From assembly GCF_032854445.1 (NCBI RefSeq), contig NC_088301.1, forward strand, positions 35,205,187 through 35,269,186: DNA of 64,000 nucleotides, given 5' to 3'. This document shows positions 49,746 through 60,599 of the stretch, piece after piece (within the stretch, counting starts at the first letter, position 1; the number at the start of each line of letters is the position of its first letter). Position numbers and translations under genes: made by a program. Below the pieces are notes generated by a model that saw only the letters and a list, made by a program, of their open reading frames with translations, was not told the origin of the DNA and made no database searches. Origin of the DNA: Liolophura sinensis (lineage: Eukaryota; Mollusca; Polyplacophora; Chitonida; Chitonidae).

Positions 49746-51044
49746 TGTCATAGTTGTATCTAATTACGCTAGGGACTACGGACGTATATAATACTGGACT
49801 CAGTTTGATAAATGCGTTGTGAATTCGGCTACACGAGAAAAAACTGGAACATCTGTTCTCCGTGACTGGCTAGACCTAGTAAAAGAAGGAGAGAGAAACC
49901 ATCCACCTTTTCCTTTTTCCCCAGTTCGAACAAAAATGCAAGACGTTCTAGGGCTCCATGTCACCCAGTTGACAAAGCAATAATCATATGCACAGATGGG
50001 AACAGATTTGATAACACGTGCTTCACCACGTGCTTCACAAGGAGTATTTGTGACACGGTGAAGATTAGCCAAAAATATGCTGGATACCCTATACGCACAA
50101 AACGTCATATAAGACCACATTTATAGCTGGATCCAGACAATGCACCACCAACCGCCTTTATACGTTGTTAGGAAAAAACCCTACTGGACGTTAAAACATT
50201 GTTAGCATCGTTTCGTTATCCGAAAAAATTCGGACACAAAATGCATGTGCATAATAAACAATTCGAAGATAATGACCGAAGGACTTTATTTGAAAGATCC
50301 AATGCAGTATAAACCTGTATCCACATCGGACTTCTCGACTCTACAATACAATCATTTATGAAGATTTAATACAGGACCTTAGTAAGCGGATTGTTTTGGT
50401 GTTTTCAAAAAGGACACCATTTTATATATGTCAGAGCTCACAATGTATTTTTACTTCGAAACCCAATTCAGATTACCATTCTTGTGATGCTGCACCATTT
50501 AAAGAGCGACTTCAATTCCTGGCACATGAACAGCATATGATAATCCCAACGAAAACTAGCAACGCTCTCCTATTTATTTATTTATTTACTTAGACCTTTA
50601 TCTATTCACATATGAATAAGACTCTATGCAGAGTTAACTGAATGACCAGAGAGATAACTTTAATTTCGACATTGTTTACTGCCCATTTATGGATGTCAAT
50701 ATCTCAGAAAGTTCTGCGTATGGTGTAAACAGATCATATCCTTGAGCGTGTACTGATGTCGACTATATCAATCCACGCTATAAAACATTGCTGCTGAAAC
50801 CTCTATGTAAATGCTTTACTATCAAACGTTTCCATTCACAGTTTCTTAAATTTAGTCAGACAAACTAGTCATTAATTACTAACTATAATCATTACGTGGA
50901 CGATATGTGGCACTTTGCATTGTAAATATACTTATCCAGTTCTGCGTAAACCGGGTCTAGGGGCTGTATAAACATTGTGCAGTTTTAATATATCCGCTAT
51001 GTTTACATAAACAGTTGCAATAGATGCCTAACTAAGAAAGTACT

Positions 51045-52148
51045 ATGAATTACAACAAAATGTATGCGACTAACGCTGGGGATAGTGTTGCATGTTCCCA
51101 GGGCGGGTCAATGAATGCACTAAGAGCCATTTCCATCCAAATATTGGATATATTTGAGAACATTAAACATGGTATTTCCACCAAACCCTGTTCTGTCCAA
51201 CTGAACGATTGTTTGACACCGAATTCCCACAGCAAACATTTAACTATTTCCAAAGGTGGACATACCAATAGTCTTAAATGTCCATCATTTGATATATCCG
51301 CCACTTTTATTTCTTCACTGACTGGTAAATGCTATTCTGTTAATTCCTACGATAACTTAAGTTGTATAGCCTCCAACTGTATTTACTTGGTAACATGCAA
51401 GAAGTTTGGTCAGCAGTATGTAGGGAAGACCACCCAGAAACTATATCTACGGATGATTAGTCACCGTAACTCCGTGCGCAAGAAACAATTGCTAATAGGC
51501 AAACATTTCTCTGCCTCCGACCATGACAGGGACCATTTCAGCATTCAAAGAATAGAATCGGTTTATCCATCAGCAAATGAAACATATATCGAATTTGAAC
51601 GTAAAATCCGTGACCGTGAGCTTTTCTGGATGCTAGAGATTGGCATCGTTATGGGAAACGGCAATGTACCATCCAGCCAACCACATCACTCCATCATAAC
51701 AAATTTATTCAAATACTATAAACGTAGACCTTGCAGTCATGGTAGGAGGAAGTTCGATAGAAACATGATTCACAAACACGTTACAGTTAGCTATTTAGTA
51801 GGATTGTCGTATGACACCAATAGCATGCATGCTCTACGCACAGTAGAGCCATTGAATTTGCTAAACCAGGTGGTCCAAGACGCATCCAATAACATACACA
51901 ATTTTAATGTTCCACCTCACCTTGTACGTCCATGTCAAGGCATATCCTATTTTCGATTGCATCGCCCTGTAACTACAATTGAAACTCAGCACGATCGACT
52001 CTTTCTGAAGATAAAGTATTGTCCTGCTTGTGACCTTAATATTATTAAGAATCATAATCTAAGGAATTTGTTTGTGAGAGGTCTTAAGTATAGAGAAAAG
52101 AGAAATGTCAACATTCCATCTGACAAAAAATATATTCTCTGCGCTTGA
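51045..52148 (+). CDS. GIY-YIG endonuclease and linker ORF of a Naiad-like Penelope element
   Basis: A 367-codon intact ORF, by far the longest in the window. Residues about 105-200 form a GIY-YIG nuclease: the motif appears as CIY (112-114) and YVG (125-127), with the catalytic-type arginine at R136 (YLRMISHR) and glutamate E192 in RDRELFWMLE. Cysteines C107, C112 and C118 and histidines H140, H154 and H160/H164 fit the CCHH set found in Penelope endonucleases. The linker has a CPAC pair (326-329), then LRNLFVRGLKYR (339-350), which resembles the start of the RT module. The ORF stops at TGA, and a +1 shift at about 52140 continues into RT-like sequence (ALEEYVKKW), so this ORF is probably the N-terminal part of a formerly longer protein. 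It would nick target DNA for retrotransposition. Whether it is expressed is unknown. Confidence 0.85.
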   Translation: MNYNKMYATNAGDSVACSQGGSMNALRAISIQILDIFENIKHGISTKPCSVQLNDCLTPNSHSKHLTISKGGHTNSLKCPSFDISATFISSLTGKCYSVNSYDNLSCIASNCIYLVTCKKFGQQYVGKTTQKLYLRMISHRNSVRKKQLLIGKHFSASDHDRDHFSIQRIESVYPSANETYIEFERKIRDRELFWMLEIGIVMGNGNVPSSQPHHSIITNLFKYYKRRPCSHGRRKFDRNMIHKHVTVSYLVGLSYDTNSMHALRTVEPLNLLNQVVQDASNNIHNFNVPPHLVRPCQGISYFRLHRPVTTIETQHDRLFLKIKYCPACDLNIIKNHNLRNLFVRGLKYREKRNVNIPSDKKYILCA

Positions 52149-53250
52149 GGAATATGTTAAAAAATGGTCAAAACGGGGGAAAGTGGATTCATCGGTATTT
52201 AACGATTGGCTTGTCAAAAAGAAGGTTAGTTTAGCTATACACCGTATAGACATTGATGCTTAACCTAAAGTTAAACAGGTTCTGAAGGATCCCTCTTTCC
52301 CTGCAGGAAACACTCACTGACCTTCATAGTAAATTTGTCATCACTGTAGCAGACAAGACTCCTAATAGTGTCATCTTTATTTGCAAGAAATATTATTATC
52401 AAATTCTTGTTCAAGAGCTATGTACATCTACAACAGCATCCACGTATTCTGCTACTACATGTACTCTGGAGGAACTATTTAATAAACACAAAACCTTTCT
52501 TAAAGAAAAGCGCCTAAATATACCTACCCTTATAAAGAAATATAACAACTTTACTGGGTTCCTAAAAATGCATAAATCCCCATACAAGGCTCAATTTATT
52601 GCAGGTTCAAGAAAACTCTAATCAACCCTACTTACGAGAGCGTTACAAGAAGTAAAGTCATTTTGGAATAAGTATTGTTGTGCCATAACAAGAAATTCAG
52701 GTGTGGATTCTTAACAACTCCAAATGTCTTACAGAGGAACTTGATGCTCAGATGCAGATGCCGTACAAAGACGTATCCACATGGGATTTCTCTACTCTCT
52801 ATACTACAATTCCTCACAAAGATCTTATTGAAAGAATATCGTCGTCAATTGTCTCGGTATTTGCTAAAACAGGTCACCGTTACATTAACGTCAGAAGCAA
52901 TGAGGCTTTCTTTTTCTACTATTTATAAGGTTACCACTCATGGGATGTTACATTATTTATTGAATTACTTGAATTTCTCATTAATAACATCTATGTGAAA
53001 TATACCTTGCATATGGTGTATACATATCTCGCCTTGTGGCATTTGTCAGATTTTGTGTAAATTGTGATGACTTTAATCTGCGTCGCAAGTTGTTAGTTCC
53101 AAAACTAGTTTGTCAAGGATACTCCATCAAACGCCTTCTTTCTAAGTTTCTCAAATTTTACAATGAGTATAACACTCTCGTTGGCAGGTGTTGACAGAGC
53201 GTTCAGAATCTCTGGCGATCTGCATTGTGATCAGCCACATAGATGGCGCT
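52149..53250 (+). pseudogene. Reverse transcriptase of the Naiad-like Penelope element, broken
   Basis: Recognisable RT segments lie in shifting frames: ALEEYVKKWSKRGKVDSS (52142 on); KFVITVADKTPNSVIFICKK through TGFLKMHKSPYKAQFIAGS (about 52323-52620, open for over 100 codons without an ATG); VWILNNSKCLTEEL then TWDFSTLYTTIPHKDLIERI (52700-52850), where DFSTLYT is the palm motif carrying the first catalytic aspartate; and INNIYVKY (about 52985). Next, a deletion removes the YIDD box, and a thumb remnant (RLLSKFLKFYNEYNTLVG) lies at about 53130-53190. Stops are of all three types and frames shift repeatedly, so this is decay and not selenocysteine recoding. It joins the endonuclease ORF upstream. 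Confidence 0.85.
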
Positions 53251-53431
53251 GTTATCCTTATGTACATATCTAACCGTCTATCTTGTAGACAGCTTTTATA
53301 CAGGCCCAGCATGATATCCTTACATATTAACGAGAAAGACGTAATCGTCAGTTACTTTAGAATCACAAACTGTTCAGATAAGGTCTGTAACGCTCGTCAT
53401 TTTCGAACTATATCTAATACCGCTTAACATT

Positions 53432-53790
53432 GGGCTAGGGGCAGTAAAGGCAGCCATGCTTATTACATCTGTATAATGCCTTTATGAACAGTTGCAATCA
53501 AAGCGCGACTGAGATAATTGTTTAATAGTTATTTGACCTGGAACTCATTCATGGACTACGAATTTGAACTTGAAAATGGAATTCATGCCTGGAATATCAA
53601 CAGTCTGCCCGGCATCATTGAAAACTGATGACCTTCTCTCTTGTGTGAGACCGGCTTCATTTCCAATTTGTATAATTTCTTACATACCTTTGTCTGTGGG
53701 AGCTAGTGTTAAACCTTGTTTTGGAAATTATCGATTATCGACTTGAAACGCCTTTTACGGACTACGAATGGTATACGAATGTCGGACATG
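53432..53790 (+). repeat. 3' tail of the Penelope-like element (pseudo-LTR)
   Basis: Shares GGGCTAGGGGC, GAACAGTTGCAATCAAAGCG and the terminal TATACGAATGTC with the tails at 27.1, 29.8 and 60.2 kb. It diverges in the middle. The upstream partial copy at 50953-51022 has the first third of the same sequence. Confidence 0.7.
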
Positions 53791-53977
53791 GCGCTGATAC
53801 TCTCCACATCACAGGAAACTCAGTGTTGACTACTTGTACTTGAAGGTGACTATCTTCAATTTTGCGTTTATATTTGTGTGAGACATTGGGATACTAACTT
53901 TATTAATGAAACAGGTCTTGAAAATTTGACTTTAGGTAATGATTTACTGGTTGGCGGCCTGAATTGTGATTTAAGTA

Positions 53978-55479
53978 TACTCTCCCAAAAAAGAAACGCA
54001 ACATCCGATTCGTTTTATCAAATATGAATTTTTCAACATCATCTTAAATACAAAAATAAGCATCACATCACACTGAAATTAATTACAATGTCAAAATTTA
54101 TCACATTAAAGTCCATAGCACTCAGATGGCGTCACTGCAAAGTCAATATCTGCTATGCCCACCATTAACCCGTAACACAGCGCGAATCCGTCTCGGCATA
54201 GACATGATCAATCGGCAAATACGGTTTTGCGGAATTCTTCTCCATTCTTGGTCAAGAACCTGCAGCACTTCTTGCTGAGTTTGGGGCGCTGGATGACGAC
54301 TGCGCAAGCGTTTTCCCAAGTCATCCCACAAATGTTCTATTGGGTTCAAATCTGGTGATTTGGACGGCCAGGGCAGCACTGCTACGTTCTGGTTCTCCAG
54401 AAAGTCAACCGTAGCACGAGCTGTATGCGGCCGAGCGTTGTCGTGCTGAAAAACTTCCCTACGAAGGTCCATTATGGGCAGCATGTGTGACGTCAAAACC
54501 TCATCTCTGTATCGAGCGGCGTTAAGGTTGCCTGGGATGTGCACCAGTTGAGATTTTCGGGCGTATGATATGGCACCCCACACCATCACACTTCCTCCAC
54601 CGAAATTGTCGACTTCAAGGACGCAATTCCTTGCGAACCTCTCCTTTCGGCGTCTGTAGACGCGTGTACGGCCATCTCTTTTCTCCAGCATGAATCTGGA
54701 TTCATCGCTGAACCAGACTCGCCTCCAATTTCGCAGATTCCAGTCCCTTAATCTGTTGCACCATCGTACCCTTGCGCGTCGATGCTGTTGTCTCAGTACT
54801 ACGCCAAAGTAAGGACGTCTGGGACGTAAGCCGTTTTCACGGAGATGGTTCCTGACTGTCTGTGCCGATATTCGTCGGAGACCTGGGACATTTGATGCTG
54901 TTTCTGTTGCTGTTACGGTTCGGTTTCTGAGATGAAGTAACCGGATGTAACGGTCTTGGGCTGCTGTTGTGACCCTAGGTCGGCCATAACGTTGACGGTC
55001 AGCTGTTGAACCGGATTGCTGGTACCGTTACCAGAGCCGGGAAATCGTGCTCCGGTGAACATGATAAAGTCTAGCGACTGCATTCTGTGATTCACCGGCG
55101 AGGAGTCGACCAATGACGATGTTCCGGGTAGCGGTGTCTAGTCTTGGCATATCTTGGCAGGTTGGAGAAGCAACTTAGTGACTGAATTCAACGGAACGGT
55201 TATGTGTCTTTTATACCCATTAAATCCGCTTAAAAATACGGCATGATTCGCAGGTGCAACTGTCCTAAGTTTTTCTCTACGAATCCCTCGCGCAGCGTTA
55301 CACAAAGGCCGACCCTTAAGTCACGTGTGACCAACAGACACTATCTGGTGTTTAAATTCAATTATCGTACATTTACATTATAATATGATCAAGTTGTCAT
55401 GTCTCAATCACGCCAATTTTTTGAAGAATTTATGATTGATCTTTTGGGGGGGATGTTGCGTTTCTTTTTTGGGAGAGTA
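53978..55479. mobile_element. Tc1-type DNA transposon, 1502 bp, nearly intact
   Basis: Perfect 29-bp terminal inverted repeats at 53978-54006 and 55451-55479, starting TACTCTCCCAAAAAAGAAAC. Each end is flanked by TA (53976-53977 and 55480-55481), the standard Tc1/mariner target duplication. A single transposase gene on the minus strand fills the middle. Identical repeats imply a recent insertion. It landed about 190 bp downstream of the Penelope-like copy's tail. Confidence 0.96.
54143..55150 (-). pseudogene. Tc1-type DD34E transposase with one premature stop
   Basis: Reading from the ATG at 55150, the frame is open for all 335 codons except one TAA at codon 41 (55030-55028), right after STISRLW in the N-terminal helix-turn-helix domain. 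Then come the second HTH half with the GRPRV hook (56-60) and LRRISAQTVRNHL. The catalytic core has all three acidic residues: D149 (WFSDES), D237 (HDNARPH) and E272 (SPDLNPIEHLW). Exactly 34 residues separate the last two, the DD34E signature of Tc1 elements. The glycine-rich box GGGSVMVWGAI is present and the C-terminus ends GGHSRY. Length is typical of the family. A downstream ATG (codon 154) gives a 182-codon ORF without the DNA-binding domain or D149. By cut-and-paste the intact protein would bind the terminal repeats at either end of the element. Confidence 0.94.
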
Positions 55480-55481
55480 TA

Positions 55482-57569
55482 CTTCCTGTTTATTTCATCA
55501 ACATGGTGCTTCACTGAACATACTTATATTTGTATTCCAACATGAAAAAGTGAACTGGCCGTCAGCTTGAAATTTGAATTGTGTGACTAATTTGAATTAA
55601 TGCTCTGCATTAAAAATATTTTAAAAATTAAGCTACTTTTAGATAATTTTGTGAATTGTCATATCAAAGGGTGACAACTATATTTTTATTGTCTTTTATT
55701 TACCTAAAATGCGACTTGAGCTGGTGTTAATTGTCCTGAAACGGGAAGTTATTTGTGGAATTAAGTCTTGTTTCTGTTCAAGTTACCCCACAACAAACAC
55801 TTTAGTTTACATTACGACTAAGCGTTTTCCTGAACAAAACAATTGTTTTACTTCATTCTGTTCAAACCAGGGTGTATTCAGAGCTACATGTTTCGCACTA
55901 TTTAATATATTCCATGTGATGTGGACATCTAGGAAACAGTCGTAATTTTAAATGGTTAGGCATCTAGTTTACCAGTTATGTTTGAAGAACCGCATTACCT
56001 GCTACGCTGCTTCTTGGTTGTATATTATTTCTTGTATGTTAACGACATTTTTGTCATCACTTTTTATGACCAGTTACCAAGGTCCGAGCGTTCAGAATTT
56101 CCTTTTCATATCTTTGCTCTCATTTAGTAAGTCTTTCTTTAATTATAGACAACGAAAACATTACATCTCTGCAGTGTTGTTTTAATTAGCTACTGCATGG
56201 ACAATGTTCTTTCACTACTTTACATCGCATTTTTGGATCATTTTTCATATCCCAGAAAAGGACCATTAAATACTCTACATAAACTTGCGTGCTGAAGCAG
56301 TAGTACACAAATGTAAATTTTAACATTAGTCAGCGGCTGTTGTTTTGCGATGAGGAGAGTTAATCACTGGCCATCTCCACTTGTAAAAAAACATTGCCCC
56401 AAACCAAATATGCTCTTTAAATGGTGGTATGTGGGTTGCAAACCATAACCCAGCAGACGTGCAGTGAACCACAACGAAATCCTCTGGCTTGGAACTGCAG
56501 CAATAGCTGTATCCTCTTTCTAGGATAGTGGAGATTGCTAAATGGCACGAAGGAATAGGATTAGTCCCAAGGCATATGAGACTATTGTGTAACGATTGAC
56601 TGCTCTGACCACCCAACCGATTTTAGGGTTTCAATTTCATGAGCCTCATGAAGAAAATGGCCGAGCAGATATTCTCTTTTTGCGATATAACTGCTACCAT
56701 TTACAACCATACCATTACACGATGCTGAATATTATTTGTTCTACATCGTCTTAAGTTTATAATGTCCGAAACGAAACTCGTAACTATTCATATCTTTGTA
56801 TGTATTTATTATTCGTATGTTGCATTACATGAAGTTTTGTATAACATAAGTTAAAACGATGTTTTCACATTTATAATTGTTATATTTTGAATATACCTCT
56901 TCATCATATCCTCCTTTCAAGCAAGACTAACAGAGGACCTTTACTGTGCTAAATGAAAGGACTGTTAACAGGGCCATTTCCACAAACACTTCTCAGTGTA
57001 TCTGAAACCTGTTATTATGGTTTGTGCGTATCCCAGAAGAAAAGGCAAGATAAATCTATCCCAATGTATGATATGGGCCACAAAGTAGGTATTACAACGG
57101 CTTTCAAGCTGGACTTAAACGACCATAGATAAACCTACTTGAGCTAATATTTGTCCACAATTATAGGAAAATGTTTGTTAACATTGAATTCGGATCATAA
57201 GCATCGCGTGCTATCTTGTCTCATTGTCTAGCACGGTGTGATTACACATAGCCTCGGATGCCCCCACAGATTCGACACCTAGGCCCGTATTAATCAAGCG
57301 TTATAAGACTTAAGTCAAATATTCAAACGCAGATCCGAATCGAACCTTGACCATCCTTGATCATGTGTAGTTACACCCTGATCACCGTATTGACACCATA
57401 TTTCCCGGATAAACTGCTGTTGCACTCTGTTATTCAACAAGCAACCTATGAATTAAGACTTTGTAAGTTCTTGTCAGTTCAGTTCTTCCAGCCTAATGTT
57501 GGAGTGTAGCTGTTGTTGGGTGTCAGCGGCATTACGAAAAATCCTGTGGGTATGATATTCTGACACACA
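55482..57569. other. Stretch with no recognised gene
   Basis: Open frames at 55709-56185 (plus) and 56326-56616 (minus) have no recognised motif. A CGAGCGTTCAGAATTTCC segment near 56084 faintly resembles the GAGCGTTCAGAATCTC of the Penelope-like RT end, but the flanks do not align. Confidence 0.5.
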
Positions 57570-57634
57570 ATTTTTGCGATAACTGACCTGAAACGTCTAT
57601 TTTGGTTGATGGCTGGCATACGAATGTCTGTCTC
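57570..57634 (+). mobile_element. Penelope-like element terminal fragment
   Basis: TGACCTGAAACGTCTATTTT, GGTTGATGGCTGGCATACGA and ATGTCTGTCTC match the last 55 or so bases of the family tail (TGACCTGGAACCTTCCTTAT and GGTTGACGGCTGGCATACGA at 60536). The rest of the element is absent. Confidence 0.65.
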
Positions 57635-58957
57635 ATAGATAGGATAATTACGTGGTGTGGATGCCATATTCAGGAGGACCTGTTGTAACCTTAACATATT
57701 CAAAACTGACATTATGGAGTTAATAGGCAAACCCCAAGAAAGCTTCACTGGAATTTAAGAAAACCATAATGTTAATAAGATAGCATTTAAATGTATGGCA
57801 CCGAGCTTTGTGGTTTTCATTTAGCTGCTGTCTTTGAACATTGATTTTTTTTGATCTGTAGGAAGAGATATTTTTCAGAAAATAAATGTTTCGCCATGGC
57901 TTTGGCCTCTCAGTCCCAATAATCAAGTTAAAGGCTTGGTTTAACAAAAATATCGCAGATGATACTTCAGACATGATCGAGACATGACGCGGACCTGGAA
58001 TTAAATAAATGGAACCCAGTACTGAAAGGGTTACCAGGTTGTATCAAAGATTTATTCCATACAATTTTGCTATAATATTCATTTGATAGCTCTTGTGGTA
58101 TATAAAAGTCGCCATGCACATTTCGCACATGGCCTAACTGACTGTATGTTCTATAGAAACTTTCCCAGACGACGATTGAGAGTAACTCAATTTGTTTTCC
58201 TTGCTACAGTCTGTTGCATCTTTTCATCTGATTGTCTCTAATGGAAGGAAGCCAAACAACATTTTCCACAATCTAGTTATCTGTACGATTCTATGAAGCT
58301 GTATAAAACGCATGTGTGTAAGTACTGGCATCGTACAGCAGTGAAAGGTAATCTTTTGTGAAGAACAACATCCATTGTTCATTGTTTGCACCATTTTCAG
58401 TACACACTCGTATGCCATAAAATAACCGATAGGCTTCTGTAACCTTACAAGCCAAAAGACAAATGAGCAGCTTTCAGATTTAACCACATGGCTTTTGAAA
58501 GTATCAGTGACTTATTTAGACTTGGTCCAAATTCCTGAATACTATGACATTTATAACATCAACCTTTTTCCGATATTCCACTGGTTTACTTAAAGTGGTC
58601 TCCTTCGATCGATTTCAAAGGTATGGCATTATCACATTCAAACTGGCGTGTTCACATGTTACTTTGGTAAGCAAAATATAAATGTGTTAATAGGCAACAT
58701 AGAGTATCAGGTGTTAGCAATGGAAGATATATTCCATTACATGCCAATAGTCGCGATAAAGCTGTGGCCACGCATACATCTGACATTCCTGACACCATGA
58801 TATCTGGGTAATGTGTGAATAAGTTACAAATCCTATATACGTACTAAGACAACATGAGAATTCATACGACACTCATTTACAGGAGAGAGTGGGAAAACTT
58901 GTTGCCATTCACTGTTATCACGTAAAGAGATACGCTGGACGCAAGAGCTTTTCTTTT

Positions 58958-59106
58958 GTACCACGGCGGTCAGGTTATGGGTGAAAGGAATAGGAGTGTT
59001 TGGGGTAAATATCTCACAAACATCCTTAATAAAAGCTGACCCAAACCCAACTACATGGGGATTCGAACCTGCGACCTCAAAGGTCATGGGTTGATTGTCT
59101 CAAAAG
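58958..59106 (-). repeat. tRNA-derived SINE fragment
   Basis: On the minus strand: a tRNA-like stretch ending in a good B box, GGTCGCAGGTTCGAATCCCC (about 59075-59056), then a body with GTTTGGGTCAGC and, at its end, CACCCATAACCTGACCGCCG. That last part resembles the core of the SINEs at 3.2 and 18.4 kb. The 3' tail is missing. Confidence 0.6.
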
Positions 59107-60107
59107 TGACCAATCTCACAAATATTGCAAAGACAATATTTTGAGCATCGTTTGTTAAGGACCATATTGAAACAGTTCTAATGTAATAATTTAAAACTGA
59201 ACAAATCGTAAAACTACACGTTACTTCTCCTTCTAACTCTGACAAAGTATACCCTCCCCATCAACCACAACATATTGTTCAAGATTAAGTATCACAATTG
59301 ACTTCAGTACAGTGGATGGATGATCGCTGCTTGAAGCGTTTATAGGAATAAAGAGAAAAAATGTAGAGCAGTCGATAGCTGTTACGTGGCTCTTTAATCA
59401 GAAGCTTGAGCTATCCGCTCCTCCTTGGGGGTTTCCCTGTCGGTTGATGAGCACTTGAATAGAGGCGAAGGCCTGGAGTAGATGAGGCAACTGTTGGTGG
59501 ACGAACTCTTCCACTTCAGGGCCCCGGAAACATGTCTTCATCATCTGGACAAATTAGTTTCATTCCATGTTTCATTTGGGCTGTTTTTGGCACTGTCAAC
59601 CACGGAGTTAGCAGACTAACTTAATGAGGGTAATAGGCCAAGGACGAACACCCCAAGGAATTCTAAAGGGCACGCTTTTCGGGTATCTGTGATCCCGGGT
59701 ACGACTGAGGTTAAACAGAAATTCGCCAACGAGTGAAATCAAACGGCCTTGACACACATGTGGAAGGGCATCTGTCCAAGTAGATCAGACAGGAAGTCAT
59801 AGAAATCTTTCCAAAAATATATTTCTCATTTCAAGAGTTTTCATGTTAAGTTTTAATACTTCAAAGTTTTCCACTGAATCACAAAATTACCCACTGGAAA
59901 ATGCCCTCCCGCAAAATGGGCTTTAGTTACTTCAGTAAAGGTTCTCTTCATGTATCAACAGCCAACTGCCTTTAAAATAAATCTACTCATTCATCTAGTG
60001 ACACCACCATGCTTTAAATATTATTCGGACAGAGTTAAGTAAGACATTGTCGTCTTTCGTTTAAAAAACGTTGCTTTATTTATTTTCAACATGGTACAGG
60101 TGGTACA

Positions 60108-60590
60108 TCTTATCTGGACCTATTTTTGTACAAAAATCAAAACGGTTTCCTCCCTCGCAGACTTCACGATAAGAGGGTAGCTTCAATTTTGATATTGTAA
60201 ATTATCCTTACTTGGACAGATATGTACCGAAGTGTCCTGCAAGATATTCATCGTGTTGAATTAGATAGCTACGCTGGATATATGAACAGTTGCAATCAAA
60301 GCGCAATTGAAATAGGTATTTTGTTTTCCATAACATGTTCTAGTATGGTACACGATTTTGAATACTGAATTCACTTAGTCGCCTTGAACATACCTTGTGT
60401 CTATCCAACATCGTTGAAAAGTGTTGGCTGCTTCTCTTTGCATGATTCCGTCCTGTTTTCGTACTTTATATAGCTTCTTAGTTCTTGGGTGATTTGTGTT
60501 ATACGTCGTTTTGGGAATTGGCCTTGCAGTTATTGACCTGGAACCTTCCTTATTGGTTGACGGCTGGCATACGAATGTCTGTTTCGATGC
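60108..60590 (+). mobile_element. Penelope-like element, 5'-truncated and internally deleted copy
   Basis: Starts within the RT: SYLDLFLYKNQNGFL and, after a frameshift, FNFDIVNYPYLDRYVPKCPA (60108-60240), matching the SYLDL...DKRDDFNF.IVN.P region of the family. It jumps directly into the tail (AGATATTCATCGTGTTGAAT at 60243) and ends GGTTGACGGCTGGCATACGA then ATGTCTGTTTCGAT at about 60588. The thumb region between them is missing. The tail is the closest match in the window to that at 27079-27434. Confidence 0.78.
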
Positions 60591-60599
60591 GTAGATCCG

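Larger units (their letters stand above)
50941..53790 (+). mobile_element. Naiad-like Penelope retroelement with GIY-YIG endonuclease upstream of the RT
   Basis: The most complete retroelement here. Order along the plus strand: (1) a partial copy of the family tail (GGGTCTAGGGGCTGTATAAA ... AAACAGTTGCAAT, 50953-51022), which reads as an upstream pseudo-LTR; (2) a GIY-YIG endonuclease ORF (51045-52148); (3) a broken reverse transcriptase (52149-53250); (4) the 3' tail (GGGCTAGGGGCAG at 53432 to TATACGAATGTCGGA at about 53787). An endonuclease N-terminal to the RT is the permuted order reported for the Naiad/Chlamys clade; classical Penelope elements have it C-terminal. Frameshifts and stops in the RT make it non-autonomous now. 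Confidence 0.82.

Noticed and set aside
52149-53250. Possible selenocysteine (UGA) recoding in the Penelope-like RT, as reported for clam Naiads
   Set aside because: The interruptions include TAA and TAG as well as TGA, plus frameshifts and a deletion, so simple decay explains them. I saw no SECIS-like structure by eye.
56060-56160. Possible further Penelope-like RT end (CGAGCGTTCAGAATTTCC)
   Set aside because: Only about 15 bases match and the flanks do not align with the family.
57275-57325. GGCCCGTATTAATCAAGCGT followed by TATAAGACTTAAGTC, resembling an end of a palindromic MITE
   Set aside because: No matching inverted partner found nearby, so element borders cannot be shown.
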